DNA of 64,000 nucleotides from Paramarasmius palmivorus (GCA_037176845.1 JAYKXP010000145.1:1-64000), one strand, 5' to 3'. Positions 33,945 to 46,170 are shown, counted from the first letter of the stretch. Program-made: numbers and translations. Notes: generated from the letters alone by a model not told the origin.

Positions 33945-34567
33945 TAGTTTACTTTCCTCTATCTGCACTATCTTTACTGAAATCTTATCGTTAGCTTCAA
34001 TCCCACCAACCGTCGTAGACCAAGCTGTGCGACACTTCAGGGAGATTTTATGCGTGTACGACGCGTTTTCTACGTCCTCTAGGCTTTATGCTCACTAATT
34101 CAACAGCTCACGGGTCTCTCGCACTTACACCGATGCAAACGGCGTCAGCCGTACAATTAGTCGTCTTGTTATGGACACATTTGTTTTGCGAAACTGTTAA
34201 TTACCTATATGTCTTATCGCTTCAATCAGTATTTTGTTTCCCCTGAGCTTTTAAACGATGCGGCAATGCCTTCAAAGGGTCAACGTGTTCTTGATTTAAT
34301 ACGATTAAATCGGTGCCGCATGGTTTAAGGTTCATTCTTTCGCATTTTGTCAAGGTAATATGACTTTAGGCGCTCAAACCTATCGCGTTAAAGTTTCCTT
34401 TTTAGATTGTTACTCCACCTTGAACGTGTTTAGGCACAGCAGAGTAGGCCATTGCTTGGTATGTTCATTGCTGTAATAAGCTCTCGGACATGTTACTTAC
34501 GTTGTCATGCGTTGCAGGACATATAAACTTACTATTCTACGAAATCAACACTGCAAACCCCACTAAC
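33945..34567. other. Spacer upstream of the hAT transposase start, unit A
   Basis: Several short GT...AG-bounded open stretches are present but I could not chain them. No terminal inverted repeat of the hAT type occurs here or at the matching place in unit B. Confidence 0.3.
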
Positions 34568-35337
34568 ATGGCTGGAACAAGGAGGAAGAAAGCAAACAGG
34601 AAAGGTACGGATGATACTTCTCATCGTCTAGCGTGTAACTGATGTGCTCTCGACAGAGAACAACCCAGAGCCCCCAATTGACACAGCTGTCGTGGTGGAA
34701 CCTCAAGTTGCGACTCAGGTTGAGCCTCAAGTTGCGCCTCAGGTCAACCCTCAAGTGATGGATCAGGTTCGCCCTCGTACGTATGAGAACTTCTCTGCAA
34801 CTACTTTGAATTCTCATGCTTCGACAGGTCCTGAACCCGCATCCAATGACTCCACTGTAGAGATTCGGTCAGTAAACGCAACTCTAGCCCCAGTGGTGGC
34901 CAATAGCAGTGATGGCCAAGAGTCTTCAGGAGAGAACAACGGTGAGCATTTACTCGATTCGTCTCAATCAAGTCTCATTTAGTTGGAAGCTGCTCGTGGT
35001 CGGTCACTAGTCACCCCAACATCACGCCCTGCCACTCGTTCCTCGACTCGTACACGAACGCCAAGCAGACTTCCACTCCCTCAGACTGTAACTCCCCAAC
35101 CTCCAAGCAACCCTCGACGTCGCCGCTCCAAGAAGAAAGATACTGAGCAAGGTACTGCAGCTGAAAACCAAGAAGTCATTGCACATTGTGAGTTCTATTT
35201 TGTCTAGTATCGTTACCTGTACCTGATCTCTGTTGACAGACGCCGACGACCCTCAGGAAGTTGCATTCTTCAATCAGCCAATTGCTCAATCAACTCCGTT
35301 AGTTTCTGCATTCCGAAGGGCTGGATCTCGAAGCCGT
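34568..35337 (+). pseudogene. hAT transposase, 5' fragment cut by the duplication, unit A
   Basis: The same start as the complete gene (MAGTRRKKANRK at 34568) and the same 5' exons, with repeated EPQV/APQV/NPQV motifs and a Ser/Thr/Arg-rich segment. It stops matching after SAFRRAGSRSR at 35337, where unit B begins. BED finger, catalytic and dimerisation regions are all absent, so it cannot be an active transposase. Confidence 0.8.
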
Positions 35338-35541
35338 AGCAGTAGTAATGTCTGTTAGCTTCGCCGTCAAGACGGTTACTGGTCCCTTGAGCCGCATAGA
35401 GGCCAGACATCTTTCAAGGGTTCGAGGTATTCAGAAGATTTATCATTACGCGCAATCTATCTATAATGTAATAATAAACATCCGAGGTAAGCTAAGAAAA
35501 TACAGATACATAATACTGTCGATAATTAGCAATATGATAAT

Positions 35542-38500
35542 CTAAGTCTTGGTCGTCTTCCGTCTCTTCTGGTTGCGCTGAACACCTTTCTTTTCTTTGA
35601 TCTCTTGTGCCTCTTTGTCCATGCGAGTGAAAACCTCCTTCTCAAGCTCTATCTGACACACATCTGAAGCCCGCAACTTATACTCTACATTCACATCTAC
35701 TGCTCCAGTTTTGCTGTCAACAGAGCAACACGCATACATGGCTTCGGATTGACTGGCCAAGTTGCGAGGAACAGTAGCAATGCGAACAGCGTATTCCCCG
35801 GCATGGTCTCCCTTTAGCACATACAGTGCTTTCTTCGTCTGAACAGCGATTCCCCGCATTTCGATTCGCATGGCATTGGGAAGAATGCGATCTTGTTTTT
35901 CGTGCCGGTAGAAAATACAGCGATCTCCGAGTTCCGTGTAGCCCACTTTGACCATCCGTTCGAGACCTTTGAATGTATAGCGAAACTGGTCATCTTTACC
36001 GAAGAGTTTAACCCAAAACAGGAGTCTGGCGGGTTTCCCCTGAAGCTCATATAGCCAACGATGGCTTGGATGTGCATCATCGGACCACGTTCGGCGACAT
36101 CGCACATTAACTGGTGACTCTAGGAACTTCAACATCTTCTGGATGTCTTCTGGAGTTACTACCGGCATCGGTCTTGTTGCTGGCTTGTCGATGACCAATT
36201 CATCCGATATCGCTATGTGCTTGTAGCTCGTGCGACCCATGATACGGTCTCTCATCTCTGCAATGCTACTGGTTTCTTCGTTGCTAGAGTCATTATCGAT
36301 GTCACAAGCCCAAGACGAGGAATGCAGCCGGCTATCGGGTTCATGGAGGTAACGGGATGATGATGAAGACCCGTAATATGTTGGAGGATTGAATTTCGGA
36401 TGAGAGTATCCAACACGAACTACAAATGGTGGCTGGGCTGCTTCGACGACATGTAGGGGCATCTGTGAGCTGAATGAAGTCAGTCATCTTCGACACACCA
36501 CTTATGATAAGCACATACTCAAGGTCAAGAACAAAGTCATAATCCACTTCGAACCTGTCACCGACAGACCCTTGCACAATCCATTCCACCTGTATCATCA
36601 AACCGCTTGCTGTCTGGCATCCATATCTGACATCTGTCACCCGCGCTCTACCTCTATATCCCCGAGAAAAGACATCGACCTCTCTGAACATCCAAGGAAT
36701 ACTGTGAACATGGCCATTGCGAACTTCTCGATCAATTTGCGCTGGAGTGAGGAGTTCGGGGTGTTTCTCCGCCAAGATACGTCGGACATCCTTTGGATCG
36801 GTTTTGAGAAACGATGTCTGATACTCAGCAGCTTCCATCCAGGGAATGCTGGGTACGGATTGAGAGAATATGCTCCGCTGCGGTGGTGTGTAGCGAACCA
36901 GAAAATTCGGCTCCACCAACACCTGGATATGTTCCTTTTCCTTCAGAGTACAAGAACCTTTCTGAATCTCCATGATGTTCCTGGTGTGGACGAGAGTCTG
37001 AAGATGTCCGCAACCATGGAATTCACTCTGCTCGACCACGAACCCATCCCATCCATGAATCGTGTGCTGAACCAAATCACCGGTCTTCCAAGACTTCTGG
37101 ACACCCCAGCCAACATGTCTTCGTATGTTATCCGTGTCTACGGTGTAGAGACCATCCTGTTCCACTGCTACCACCTCTCCCAAGATGCCAGAGATTCTGG
37201 TTACGACACGCTCGCCCACTTGAAAGTCCCAACCAGCTACACGCGGGAAGTGGTCCGTGAGGATAGGATGACTGCAAGAATAGAAGAGCATGCCTTCCTG
37301 TGGCGTAAGAGGACGATGGAGGGGTTTGACGAATTCGGTAGAGACAACTTCTACGCGAAGACCATGATCGACGTTGTATCTGCAAGTAGACAAAAACTCT
37401 CGGGATAGAGACTCGACATCATGCAAGCATTGCACTACCTCATCATGCAAGCTCACTTGGTACGCACTGCTGGTCTGTATTGCCTTCACTGGCACACGCG
37501 GAATGAGGAGAACAGTGAGCTCTTTGCAACCAGATGACACCACTATTGCGGCATCACCATGATAGTGTCTCAAGCTATTGCATCGCTTGAGTGTCTCTGG
37601 TGGTATCGAGTGTTTGGAATGCGTATGTTGAGGGATGGCGTCTTGTGTTTCGTCCTTGCAAGCAATTGGCTCTTCAGGAGGAGCATTTGTGGCTAACTCC
37701 TCTTCTGATATTGACCATGTAGCGTCTGGGAGTTCTGAAGGAGGAGGTGGAGGCGTTGTGTAACGACATTCGTTTTTCCTGACTTTGTGAGGTGGATTGG
37801 TGTATAAACACACCCAGCTACCAGTTGAATGCTCAAGGGCAGCTCTTTGATAGTGTTCGATTAGTAGCTGCAAGGACAGAGGTGTCTCGTAGACGTCCAT
37901 CTGTACCATTTTGATGCCGTTGAGGCCTGTTGGACTCCTAACGACATGCCGACACATGCTCAAAGCGAGTGCGGTTAAAGCTGGATTTTGGGTTTCCACA
38001 TAGAGGAAATTGTCCTTCGGCCGCCTGGCATAGAGAGTCACATCGCAGTCTGCTGGCCTCTTGGTCCGAAAAGTTTTGCAGAATTCCTTCCACCAACATA
38101 TGACATCACGCTGGCGTTTGGACTGATTGGTGGTCAGTTTCGGATGGAAGTTATTATAAGGTATGACTTACGTGGACATACACAAGCCATATTGACTGTA
38201 ACCCATGCTTTTGACGTGTTTTCTCTCTGCGTTCAGCAGCTTCGCTGTTTGGTTCGTTATAGAGTGTCATCATTACTTTGTCCACGTAATTGTAAGTCCT
38301 GGAGTCGAGTTTCTTCTTTCCAAAGTCTACGAATGGTATGCTGGGCTTGGATATCCTTTCCTTGTCTGGTCTGAGCTTCGTTGTGATAGCGTGATAGTTG
38401 ATAGAAGGACTAGCGTCCTCGTCATCTCCAACAATGAATCCATCTGTCCAAACAGTTAGGATAAGTAATGTGTAAGACTATCAGAACATACCCATATCCT

Positions 38501-39032
38501 CGTCACCCTCGTCATCCTCTTCATCGTGGCTGACCTCTGCTTCCAGGTCAAGGAAGCCCGAGACACCATCCATATCCCCCCTATTGCGCTTTCGCTTCTT
38601 CGACGTTCTTTGGGTGGGCGATACTTCTCCTGTCGACTCTGCAGCACAGATACCAGGAGGCGACGGCGGATGAGAGGAGATAAACCGTGGTGAGGAGCAC
38701 GTCTCTGTATTTGAGGAAAGCTCGACATCCTGAAATGAATAACTCGCTGACGAAGGCCCATCTTCAACGCGTTTAGGGCTTGTGATGAATTCGGGGGTTT
38801 TCGCAGTCATTGGCCCGTCTATATGGCGAAATGGACGTGGCGAAGCGGACTGGAAAGTGAAGGTTTCCCCTTCAACATACTCAGGCGTTTGCGCCCCTTG
38901 AAAACGTGTGGTCTCTATCTCTTCAGTTGTTGTATCTTGGATCCCAGGGCCTGTTTGAATTGCCCCAACTGTGATCAGAGCATCGTCGTTGCATTCGTGT
39001 ATCGTAGTCGTTGTCGAAACCTCAAAATCCAT
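35542..39032 (-). CDS. Spt5-like protein, copy B
   Basis: Same four-exon structure as copy A, shifted by 6,908 bp (39032-38492, 38443-38172, 38122-36519, 36469-35542), and same length. Acidic N-terminus, NGN start (IWLVYVH...), KOW-like repeats and basic C-terminus are all present, and no premature stop was found. Several residues differ from A through CpG transitions, for example in the C-terminal exon, where an Ala codon has become Val near 35632. Remaining open despite many transitions suggests either recent decay or some constraint. Confidence 0.7.
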
Positions 39033-39750
39033 TGTATTACAATTGATGCATAAGGTGCTGTCCGTATATTCGTCTCTCCGTCTGGGTATTGTGGATTCCT
39101 AGCATAAAAAAACATGGCTTCAGCATGCGTATTTGAAGCTTCATTTTGGAGGTTTAAACTCGAACTCGTATCTCATTTTTTTTCAGTATATCTTATATCC
39201 TTCATTGTTATTCGTCTTATACTATTGATAGTGTACTCTATACTACGAGGAGGAAAGTAATTTACCTTAGAGATTATCCGCAGTGTCGTAGACGCTGCCT
39301 CGTTGTGGTTTGATGCAAAGTCCAAAATTACGTACCCATCCGGAAAGGCCGAGCCTTGAGGCAGGCATGAGGAGCACATGTACAAGGGTCTGTGCTCATG
39401 TGAGCACAGACCCTCGCAGGCAACACTGAATCACGCAACACAAGTTAGCGCTCTGAGCGGACTTTGAATCCGGTTGCTCCTTCTCTTGTACCTCCATCAT
39501 CCCTATGTCCCTACGCATCCCTATGTTATCCCTCCCCTCCTTAGCCTCATATGTATTAGTGTCGATAATGTACATGTTAATTAGTATGAAAAATGTATCT
39601 AAATCAATGAAATTCCAATGTAAGTACGCCCAAAAATTATGAAGACCGAGATGGCACCATGCTATTCGTTCTTCAAGTATTGTCACGATTATTAATGCAA
39701 CTCTGCAGGGCATGCGTTTACGCTCCTTGTTCCTGCAATCGGCATCCAGG
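39033..39750. other. Promoter-side spacer with palindrome, unit B
   Basis: Equivalent of 32125-32842. Nothing beyond the palindrome is recognised. Confidence 0.35.
39383..39416. repeat. 34-bp palindrome with TG centre, unit B
   Basis: The same arms as unit A except one mismatch (CAAGGG for CGAGGG), but the central dinucleotide is TG rather than CA, so the central 24 bp equal the reverse complement of the unit A sequence. Confidence 0.9.
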
Positions 39751-40177
39751 ATGTCCACCGAAACACAAGACAGAGAAGAATGACGGAGAACTCGTAGAGT
39801 CGTGGTAGTGGCGTCTTTGGCGAGCACGATTAGGAAAGTGGGCTACAGTCGCACCAAAGCTACGGATCCTGGTGAGTAACAGACCCTTTTTTTTTTGCTT
39901 GACTCATCCTCCATCCCTGACAGAGATTCGATCTCGTTGGTCAAGTCATACATGTCACGTACGTCAATATCTTTTGCTGTTGAAGATCAACGTCGCATAT
40001 CAATACTCCTTCACAGTTACAGGATCCGCACCGTGCACGTAAGAAGGCCGAACGTGTTCTTTGGAACGAAACATGCTATGTCCTTATCCGAGTCTTCCGT
40101 GAAGTTCATATCCGTTACTTTGATGGTATGTATCCTATTTTATGATTGGTTTATCATTCTGATTTGCGCCAGCATGA
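39751..40177 (+). pseudogene. Small basic gene of unit B, early TGA
   Basis: Counterpart of 32843-33270. The codon at 39781-39783 is TGA where unit A has CGA, a CpG transition that truncates the product after ten residues. Confidence 0.5.
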
Positions 40178-41472
40178 GCGTCATCATTAATCACAACGAG
40201 CTCGGTCCAAAGAATCCGAGCCCATGGCCCCATTTCTTGGATATTAACGTGTTCTTCCAGTCGTTCGGCTTTTGCCTCGCATCGTTGGTGTAGAGATCCA
40301 ATGCCTCCCGTATGTCACGATACTTGTATTCGCTCTACTGCCCTAACTTTCGCGTCTTCACAGGTACAGGCCCCACATCACGTATGTAACAGGGTGAACG
40401 CGTTTTTGGAACGATAATCCCAGATCCAACTTTTCATGTCGGCGTTATGGAACACGTTCCGTTGCTAAGTCCGTATTCTATGTTTTTCTTGTTTATTTTT
40501 GCTAATTCCATGTTAACCTATTTTCTGATTGGTTCTAGTAGGTGACGCCGCCTTACTTCAACGAAAACGCGCTTCGGGCGATGAATTCGAGTTCATACAT
40601 GATCATTCTTCAGGTATGAACGCGTTTTTTCGAACTTCTGCATTTGCCTACTGATTCGGCACTTCCAGCTACAAATAACGGGTGTAACTCACAGCTAGTT
40701 ACCCAGAGAAATGGCAAAATATCGCTTTCAACGAGGCCGGAAATTGAGGCGTGCGCAACGAACTAAGAAGAAAGGCAAAAGCTCTCCTTCACCCAGCCCC
40801 TCACCGCCTTCACCTCCCAGTCCCTTACCCTTGGTAGCCATACCCCGACGTTAGTTTACTTTCCTCTATCTGCACTATCTTTACTGAAATCTTATCGTTA
40901 GCTTCAATCCCACCAACCGTCGTAGACCAAGCTGTGCGACACTTCAGGGAGATTTTATGCGTGTATGACGCGTTTTCTACGTCCTCTATGCTTTATGCTC
41001 ACTAATTCAACAGCTCACGGGTCTCTCGCACTTACACCAATGCAAACGGTGTCAGCCGTACAATTAGTCGTCTTGTTATGGACACATTTGTTTTGCGAAA
41101 CTGTTAATTACCTATATGTCTTATCGCTTCAATCAGTATTTTGTTTCCCCTGAGCTTTTAAACGATGCGGCAATGCCTTCAAAGGGTCAACGTGTTCTTG
41201 ATTTAATACGATTAAATCGGTGCCGCTTGGTTTAAGGTTCATTCTTTCGCATTTTGTCAAGGTAATGACTTTAGGCGCTCAAACCTATCGCGTTAAAGTT
41301 TCCTTTTTAGATTGTTACTCCACCTTGAACGTGTTTAGGCACAGCAGAGTAGGCCATTGCTTGGTATGTTCATTGCTGTAATAAGCTCTCGGACATGTTA
41401 CTTACGTTGTCATGCGTTGCAGGACATATAAACTTACTATTCTACGAAATCAACACTGCAAACCCCACTAAC
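40178..41472. other. Spacer upstream of the complete hAT transposase
   Basis: Contains the unit B copy of the basic Ser/Pro reading frame at about 40711-40851 (one Arg codon changed to Gln), and otherwise nothing recognised. No terminal inverted repeat is found here. Confidence 0.3.
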
Positions 41473-44400
41473 ATGGCTGGAACAAGGAGGAAGAAAGCAA
41501 ACAGGAAAGGTACGGATGATACTTCTCATCGTCTAGTGTGTAACTGATGTGCTCTCGACAGAGAACAACCCAGAGCCCCCAATTGACACAGCTGTTGTGG
41601 TGGAACCTCAAGTTGCGACTCAGGTTGAGCCTCAAGTTGCGCCTCAGGTCAACCCTCAAGTGATGGATCAGGTTCGCCCTCGTACGTATGAGAACTTCTC
41701 TGCAACTACTTTGAATTCTCATGCTTCGACAGGTCCTGAACCCACATCCAATGACTCCACTGTAGAGATTCGGTCAGTAAACGCAACTCTAGCCCCAGTG
41801 GTGGCCAATAGCAGTGATGGCCAAGAGTCTTCAGGAGAGAACAATGGTGAGCATTTACTCAATTCGTCTCAATCAAGTCTCATTTAGTTGGAAGCTGCTC
41901 GTGGTCGGTCACTAGTCACCCCAACATCACGCCCTGCCACTCGTTCCTCGACTCGTACACGAACGCCAAGCAGACTTCCACTCCCTCAGACTGTAACTCC
42001 CCAACCTCCAAGCAACCCTCGACGTCGCCGCTCCAAGAAGAAAGATACTGAGCAAGGTACTGCAGCTGAAAACCAAGAAGTCATTGCACACTGTGAGTTC
42101 TATTTTGTCTAGTATCGTTACCTGTACCTGATCTCTGTTGACAGACGCCGACGACCCTCAGGAAGTTGCATTCTTCAATCAGCCAATTGCTCAATCAACT
42201 CCGTTAGTTTCTGCATTCCGAAGGGCTGGATCTCGAAGCCGTGAACGGACCAATGTTCGCTTTGATGTCTCTTCTTCGGGAGAGTTCATCAATGTCGAAC
42301 AGATCTCTATCTCTACGGACGACGACTTAACTATATCACTCTCAGTTGCAGCTCCACCAACCAGGACGACGCAGGCTACATCACGCAAGAACATGGGAGG
42401 TAAGTTGTCGATTTCCCTTTGTATCTGTGCAATACTCATCACGTTTATCTTAGGGGCCGTAGACAAACTCAACAAGGCAAAAGCTCGAGGTCGCAAGAAC
42501 GCTTCGCGTCGAGACAGTATCTCACGTCGCCAGCGAGACTTTGACGCCGCCGTCCAGAGGCCTTTGGTCGACTTTACTACCTCTCCACCAACGAGGATGG
42601 CTGGCACAGGATCACAGCGTTCCAAGCGCGCAGCCGATGTCCATGAGTTCTTTACTTTCAAAGACGGATATTATAGATGCAACTATTGCCTTCAGTAAGT
42701 CCCATTCTTACTTCGTGTGATGTCCTACTAATCAAAACTATAAATAGGAAAAGAGAGGAGTCAGCGGTCCCAGAAGCTGTAACTGTTCACCCCTACACAC
42801 CGGGCACTGGGAACACGAATATGCGAAAGCACTTGGTAGCTGCGCATTTTCCTGAATGGATAGACGACTGTGATGCTCGTGGAATCCCCGTAACCGCTGA
42901 TTGCGCCGCCAATAAAGCCAAGTTGTACCGAGATAAGAACAATCGACCAGATCCCACCGTTTCCCTCGAGTTCGCCTCATTCAGTATAGAAGGGTTAGTT
43001 GATTGCTTGATGGAATTGATTGTAAAGGACGATCTTGTAAGTTTACATGATCTATATGTTGTTCAATGTTCAATGCTCACCTCTTGTGTCAGCCCATTAG
43101 TCTTGTCGAGTCAGAAAGCTTTGTTCGGCTAATACTCTACCTAAAGCGAGACCTTCGAGAGAAGGATATACTCGGGCGCACGACGATGAGGAAGGTTATC
43201 ATTCAAGCTTGGTACCTTCATATGCACAAGATCGCCAAAGAATTCGAGGTTAGTTTCTACCTTTTCCCGCAATATGGGCTGTTGTATTGATCTACCCGTA
43301 CTAGAATGCGATCAGCAGAATTTCCTTTACGACCGATTGCTGGACAGATTCGACTCTTTATCCCTTCCTTGCCCTCACTGCCCACTGGGTGGCTGAAACT
43401 ATTGTTACCGAGAAGGCGTCGAACGGTACCATAACGACTCGCAGCGTCTTGAAGATGCGCTCAGAGGTCATAGGCTTCCATGAGGTTCCAGTGTCGCACA
43501 CTGGTGTGCATCTAGCACAGGCCATCAAGTACCTACTTCGTAGGATTGGTATTGAGAAGGATGTACGTATGCAGCATGTGCATCATTGAGATTGACTAAC
43601 AGCTAGCATTACCAGGTCGGCTATTTCACGACGGATAACGCTTCTAACAATGACACTATGGTCGAACATCTTGCTTCGCACTTTAAGGCTATCGATGTCG
43701 AGTTTGACGCGCATAAGAATCACATGCGGTAAGTCCAGTTGTTGCCTTAGTAGTACCTAAACCTGACTGTCTTTAGGTGCTTCGCACATATTCTCCATCT
43801 GGCTGTGACGCCTATACTCGAAGAGATGGACAACATAGACATCGCTTCATTGATCGCCGCAGAACATGGCGAGATAGTTCGTTCAACAGAAGGTATTCTC
43901 ACAAGAACTCGAGGCATGGTTCGTGAGGTGTGATGTCTGTTTCTCTGTTTCATAAAAATAAATCTAATCACGCTGGCAGTCTCGCGCATCTAGTCAAAGA
44001 CGAATCGCCTTCGAAGAAATGGTCAGAGCTGCGCGAAACGGAAGGGAACTCTTACTGACACGCGATATCCCTAACCGTTGGAGCTCTGCGCATCTAATGG
44101 TCCATAGAACCATACTCCTTCGTCCAGTGAGTCTTTGATTATTTTCCTCGATAATTCGTGCTAAGCTCTGCTCAGCAACTGGATGCATTCCGCGTACATT
44201 CAGCTCATGGAAACGAGATGACGCCTCATATCTTGAGCAAGTACGAGTTCAAAGGCTTGGTACAATGCGAGGAAATTCTTAGGGTAAATCACATCAATAT
44301 TCACGCTTTGCTTGCTTGTTCATCATTCTTTTTAGGTACCTCACGCATTCCAACATTTTCTGTCTCAAGAAGATACACCATCCCTTGCCTATGCCATCCC

Positions 44401-45351
44401 TGCGTTCTATGCTGTCGTGGACCAATGGCTCGCGCTACAGGACAAGTACCCAGATCTCTATGACATTATCGAGCCAGGAATTGCAAAGCTGCAGGCTTAT
44501 CTAGCAAAGATTGACGACATTCCGGCGTATTTATTTTCCATGAGTAAGTTGCTCCTGTCTTAAGCGCTAAGTGCCATTCTGAAAGCTTTTCAGTTATCAA
44601 TCCCCTCGTCAAAATGCGGTGTATCGATGAAAGAATGCCCCGACGCAGGAACGAGATACTCGAGATGCTCTATAAGGAGGTATAGTGTGCTTTTCAATCT
44701 CTCTCGCTCAAGTCTAATGACGCATCGTAGATGCGCGCATACCAAGACGACTCACCTTCCCCATCCTCAGGACCTACTGATACGTCGGCGACATTCGAGT
44801 TGGGTGCCAATTGGGCAACTCAGGCTCTGGCAATGGACACCAATGTGAAGCGCACCAACGGAAGCGTGGAAGAAGAGGTGTCCTTGTATCTTCGGGACAA
44901 CACCCCAGTTCCTCCTGGTAAAGATGGGCTATTGCAATATTGGGAGGTATGCCTATCAGCCGTCTCTTCATATCATCTTCTCTCAACTTAGTTGTAGGCC
45001 GCACGCGCAAAATATCCTAACCTCTTTTGGGTGGCCATCGATCTCCTTCCCATTCAAGAAACTTCTGTACCCTGCGAGCGGCTATTCTCTTCTTCAAGGC
45101 GAACGAAAACTGATCTACGAACTCGTTTGGGGAACGAATTAATGGAAGCAATTCAGATCTTGAAGAATACCCTCAAGAAGAATGGCCCACTCCAGTTCAC
45201 GCGGCACCTTAACTTCGAACGGGAGGCTCAGGAGTTCGAAGCCTGGCAGGATGAAGAGGATGATCATGTACTGGAAACGGAGGATCCATACTTATTCGCT
45301 GCGAACTTGTCAACGATATCATTTGTAAATTCCGCTCCGGTTTTAGCTTAG
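41473..45351 (+). CDS. hAT-family transposase, complete
   Basis: The start ATG at 41473 gives MAGTRRKKANRK. More than ten short introns lie in the frame. In order: a disordered N-terminus with EPQV-type repeats; a BED-type zinc finger (YYRCNYC at about 42670, then MRKHLVAAH at about 42820); the catalytic core with TTDCWTDSTLYPFL (43330) and YFTTDNASNNDTM (43622), the two Asp positions; HMRCFAHILHLAV (43723); and the C-terminal hAT dimerisation segment (VAIDLLPIQETSVPCERLFS at 45032). It ends at 45351, about 1,050 residues. I see no premature stop in the assembled exons. hAT transposases cut and paste with 8-bp target duplications. The right terminus lies 260 bp downstream, and the gene's 5' third is duplicated upstream as a fragment. 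Confidence 0.85.
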
Positions 45352-45454
45352 TATCACACATTAGAACTTGTTATCTTGATTTCTTGTATTGTATATCATC
45401 TGCGACTTTAAATACAGGTCTATACACACGTTTACATCTTTACTTCACTGCCTG

Positions 45455-45612
45455 GAACTTTGTAAGGAAAAAGGTGGTCAAGCCGACGGCTTGACCGGTT
45501 GAACCCAGTAAAATGCCGAGCGGCTCACCACTTATCAGGTCCGACCCGTGACCCATGCCGAGGCTCCGGGTCAGGACCGTTAGCGGCCCGACCCGACCCG
45601 TTGGCATCCCTA
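45455..45612 (-). mobile_element. Right hAT-type terminus
   Basis: The minus strand starts TAGGGATGCCAACGGGTCGG at 45612. GC-rich subterminal DNA with repeated CCGACCCG words follows. The next 8 bases on the plus strand are TGGTAGAC, which do not equal the 8 bases before the left terminus (GTCTGGAC). Confidence 0.7.
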
Positions 45613-45668
45613 TGGTAGACATGGACGTCCTGGTGCCTAGTTAGACAGTCTGGGCTACTAGCGGTACG

Positions 45669-45768
45669 CCCTGTCTTGCTGTCTAGCTAGACATTTCGAA
45701 GGTATTGTATATGTTTCGGCGTTGCTCACTCAATATAATATATACCCTGTCTTGCTGTCTAGCTAGAC
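45669..45768. repeat. 24-bp direct repeat containing GTCTAGCTAGAC
   Basis: Two identical copies, 45669-45692 and 45745-45768 (spacing 76 bp), starting CCCTGTCTTGCT and ending with the palindrome GTCTAGCTAGAC. Confidence 0.85.
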
Positions 45769-46009
45769 TATGTGTTACGGATCGTCTATTACGTGCACAG
45801 AGGCCCTCGCCGGCCTCTCGACGATGCTAGTGTAGTCAAACGATCGTCGTGCGGCGGATGTACGCTGTCAGCTTAATTAAACGTCAACGAGATCACGGAG
45901 ACAACATCATACTATGGTTTTTTCTGGTTTTTCATTCATTTGTGGCCTGCGAGGACTTAGTTTAGTGTTATATATTGAAAATATAGTATGTACATGTGTT
46001 TGAGCAGCA

Positions 46010-46170
46010 GGACGTCAAGCCCAGTGGGGTTTTATCTGACGCTATCCGACGCCATTTGACGCCCTTCCCATTTGTCGAATAACGTCGGACGGTGTCGAAT
46101 AGCGTCCTTAAGTGGGAGTTTTCACGGACGTTATTGGACGTTATTGGACGCTACCTGATGATTTCTGACG
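46010..46170. repeat. GACG-rich reiterated motif cluster
   Basis: Many variants of GACGYYATYNGACG and GTCGAATARCGTC are packed here, on both strands. A weaker relative occurs at about 46830-46915. Non-coding. Confidence 0.6.

Larger units (their letters stand above)
28431..35337. repeat. 6.9-kb tandem duplication, unit A
   Basis: Nearly identical to 35338-42244 (offset 6,907-6,908 bp). It begins at AGCAGAGTGATGTCTG and ends inside the hAT transposase reading frame after ...GGATCTCGAAGCCGT, where unit B starts (AGCAGTAGTAATGTCTG). It contains one complete Spt5-like gene, small plus-strand genes and the 5' part of the transposase gene. Confidence 0.9.
35338..42244. repeat. 6.9-kb tandem duplication, unit B
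   Basis: Matches 28431-35337 with scattered single-base differences and very small indels. The differences are mainly CpG in A against TpG or CpA in B. The right end continues uninterrupted into the rest of the hAT transposase gene, so B is the copy in the ancestral context. Confidence 0.9.
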
